Shown piece by piece: positions 62,957 through 64,000 of a stretch of DNA of 64,000 bases. This DNA comes from JAJVID01 sp050247435. Lineage in GTDB: Bacteria; Acidobacteriota; Blastocatellia; RBC074. The translations under genes were made by a program, and so were the position numbers. The DNA lies in the NCBI GenBank assembly GCA_050247435.1, contig JBFWUF010000032.1, forward strand, positions 1 to 64,000, given 5' to 3'. Below the pieces are notes generated by a model. It ran no database searches. It had not been told where the DNA came from and saw only the letters and a program-made list of their open reading frames with translations. The stretch's first letter is position 1, and the number at the start of each line of letters is the position of its first letter.

Positions 62957-63853
62957 ATGAATAGAATTCACGGTTTGCCGAGGATGCTTGCTGTCGCAAT
63001 CGTCAGCGCGCTCTTTATCAACGTTCTTGCCCAGTCGAATCCTTACGACAAATACCGCAATCGAGAGTATTCGAACAACGGCTATCTGTCCGAAGAGGAT
63101 GAGCAGAAGCTGGCTGAACAGGTACACCAGGAGCTTCTCAAACAATTTCGCCTGGTCGAAGACCGCTCGCTGAATAATTACGTCAGTTCGCTTGGCCAGC
63201 GGCTTGCTCGCCGCTCGCAGAGGCCGAACATTCCCTGGCGCTTCTATGTCGTTAATGACAAGTCAATCAACGCGTTTGCGACGCTCGGCGGTCGCGTTTA
63301 CGTGCATACGGGTTTGCTCGCCGCGACCACCAGCGAGGGACAACTGGCCAGCGTGCTCGGTCACGAGATCGGCCACATCGTCGGGCGCCACGGGTTGGAG
63401 AACGTCAAAAGATCGCAGAAGTACGGCACGCTCGCCGGCATCGCGACAATCGCGGGCGCGATTCTCGGCGGGCAGACCGGAGCGGGCATCGGCGAACTCG
63501 CCGGCAACATGATCGCTGGCGGTTATCTGATGAAACACAGCCGCGACGCCGAACGCGAGGCCGATTTTCTTGGCCTCTACAATCTCAGGGACGCCGGTTA
63601 CAACACCGGCGGGATGGTTGAAATGTTCGAGATACTGCAACAAGTAAGTCAAAGCTCGCCCAACGCGTTTGGCTCGATTCTGGCCAGCCATCCGCCCGCG
63701 AGCGAACGCGCCGCCAACACCCGCCGCGAAATTGACGAACGGCTGCGCGGTTCCGACCAGAAGGGTATAGGCAACACCAACGAATTTCGGCGCGTGAAAT
63801 CGGGCGTGCCCGCAAGTTCGGCTAAACCGCGTAAAATACGTCCGAGAAACTGA
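62957..63853 (+). CDS. M48-family metalloprotease, exported
   Basis: 298 residues from ATG 62957, preferred because GGAGG lies at 62946-62950; ATG 62942 is in frame too. A signal peptide (RMLAVAIVSALFINVLAQ) precedes the M48 domain with HEIGH (LGHEIGHIVGRHG) and the third zinc ligand in AEREADFLGL. It resembles BepA-like periplasmic proteases without TPRs, which act in outer-membrane protein quality control. Confidence 0.92.
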   Translation: MNRIHGLPRMLAVAIVSALFINVLAQSNPYDKYRNREYSNNGYLSEEDEQKLAEQVHQELLKQFRLVEDRSLNNYVSSLGQRLARRSQRPNIPWRFYVVNDKSINAFATLGGRVYVHTGLLAATTSEGQLASVLGHEIGHIVGRHGLENVKRSQKYGTLAGIATIAGAILGGQTGAGIGELAGNMIAGGYLMKHSRDAEREADFLGLYNLRDAGYNTGGMVEMFEILQQVSQSSPNAFGSILASHPPASERAANTRREIDERLRGSDQKGIGNTNEFRRVKSGVPASSAKPRKIRPRN

Positions 63854-63880
63854 AAGGCGCCAAAGACTGAAAGGCAAAGG

Positions 63881-64000
63881 ATGATGTTTGAAGGCGGGGC
63901 GACACGGCGATTCACGCGTGCGGCGAAAGAAGTTCATTTGCTCGTCGGACGCGTTTTCGCCAGACCCCGCCTTTTCATTTTGCTTTTGATCCTGACGCTC
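63881..64000 (+). CDS. 5' end of a gene, runs off the window
   Basis: An open frame from ATG 63881 (ATG also at 63884) with AAAGG just upstream. The first 40 residues include a basic stretch and then a hydrophobic run (RPRLFILLLILTL) suggesting a membrane anchor. The rest lies outside the window, so no function can be given. Confidence 0.5.
   Translation, partial: MMFEGGATRRFTRAAKEVHLLVGRVFARPRLFILLLILTL

Overview
The window looks like chromosomal DNA of an Acidobacteriota bacterium, most likely class Blastocatellia. This is an inference from gene content: TolB/TPR- and WD40-type Ser/Thr kinases, one beside a sigma-70-like ECF factor; BlaI/BlaR1 with HEAT repeats; DUF1385; bacillithiol genes bshB1 and bshA; many NTF2-like, PAP2 and DUF6600-type proteins; GC-rich coding DNA. 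No tRNA, rRNA, CRISPR array or intact insertion sequence was seen.

Left part (1-16.5 kb). A truncated DUF1016-type nuclease is translationally coupled to a receptor-like Ser/Thr kinase. Then come a MntA/HepT toxin-antitoxin pair, a secreted sialidase-fold protein, a MOSC protein and an LCAT-like lipase whose 5' end carries a large inverted repeat. The translation operon rpmE-DUF1385-prfA-prmC runs leftward. It faces a BlaI-BlaR1 operon whose sensor protease has HEAT repeats, followed by a secreted HEAT protein.

Centre-left (16.6-22.1 kb). Three tightly packed genes encode a DUF4062 protein with a probable inactive STAND domain, a MoxR AAA+ ATPase, and a 1020-residue membrane protein with a degenerate vWA-like domain and three extracytoplasmic Ig-like domains. 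This resembles the MoxR-vWA ternary conflict (counter-invader) systems and is the best candidate here for an undescribed defence or stress system.

Centre (22-41 kb). Mostly housekeeping genes: SYLF lipid-binding protein, nagA, CstA transporter, methylmalonyl-CoA mutase large subunit, prfB with a classical +1 programmed frameshift, ftsK, a cluster of DnaA-box-like 9-mers, a HUMPS-family decarboxylase-fold enzyme, DUF47/Pit phosphate uptake, a Slt-type lytic transglycosylase, a vWA protein and an NTF2-FKBP fusion.

Centre-right (41-51.8 kb). A leftward accessory cluster holds a Tat-exported intradiol dioxygenase, two NTF2-like proteins, a small exported protein, a VOC protein, two lipoprotein alpha/beta hydrolases, TauE/SafE and an SDR lacking its catalytic core. 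It diverges from an ECF sigma factor and a WD40-propeller Ser/Thr kinase.

Right part (51.8-64 kb). A FecR/DUF6600 envelope protein, a Gfo/Idh/MocA oxidoreductase, a lipid-head-group operon (CDP-alcohol phosphatidyltransferase, HAD-IB phosphatase, PAP2), an M50 protease, a type IV pilin-like protein, bacillithiol genes bshB1-bshA, NUDIX, MogA/MoaB and an M48 protease.

A striking genome-level feature is the number of long, sequence-unrelated inverted repeats, often built from short tandem units, between genes. Several begin at or just after a stop codon, and two related ones end against the start codons of prfA and bshA.
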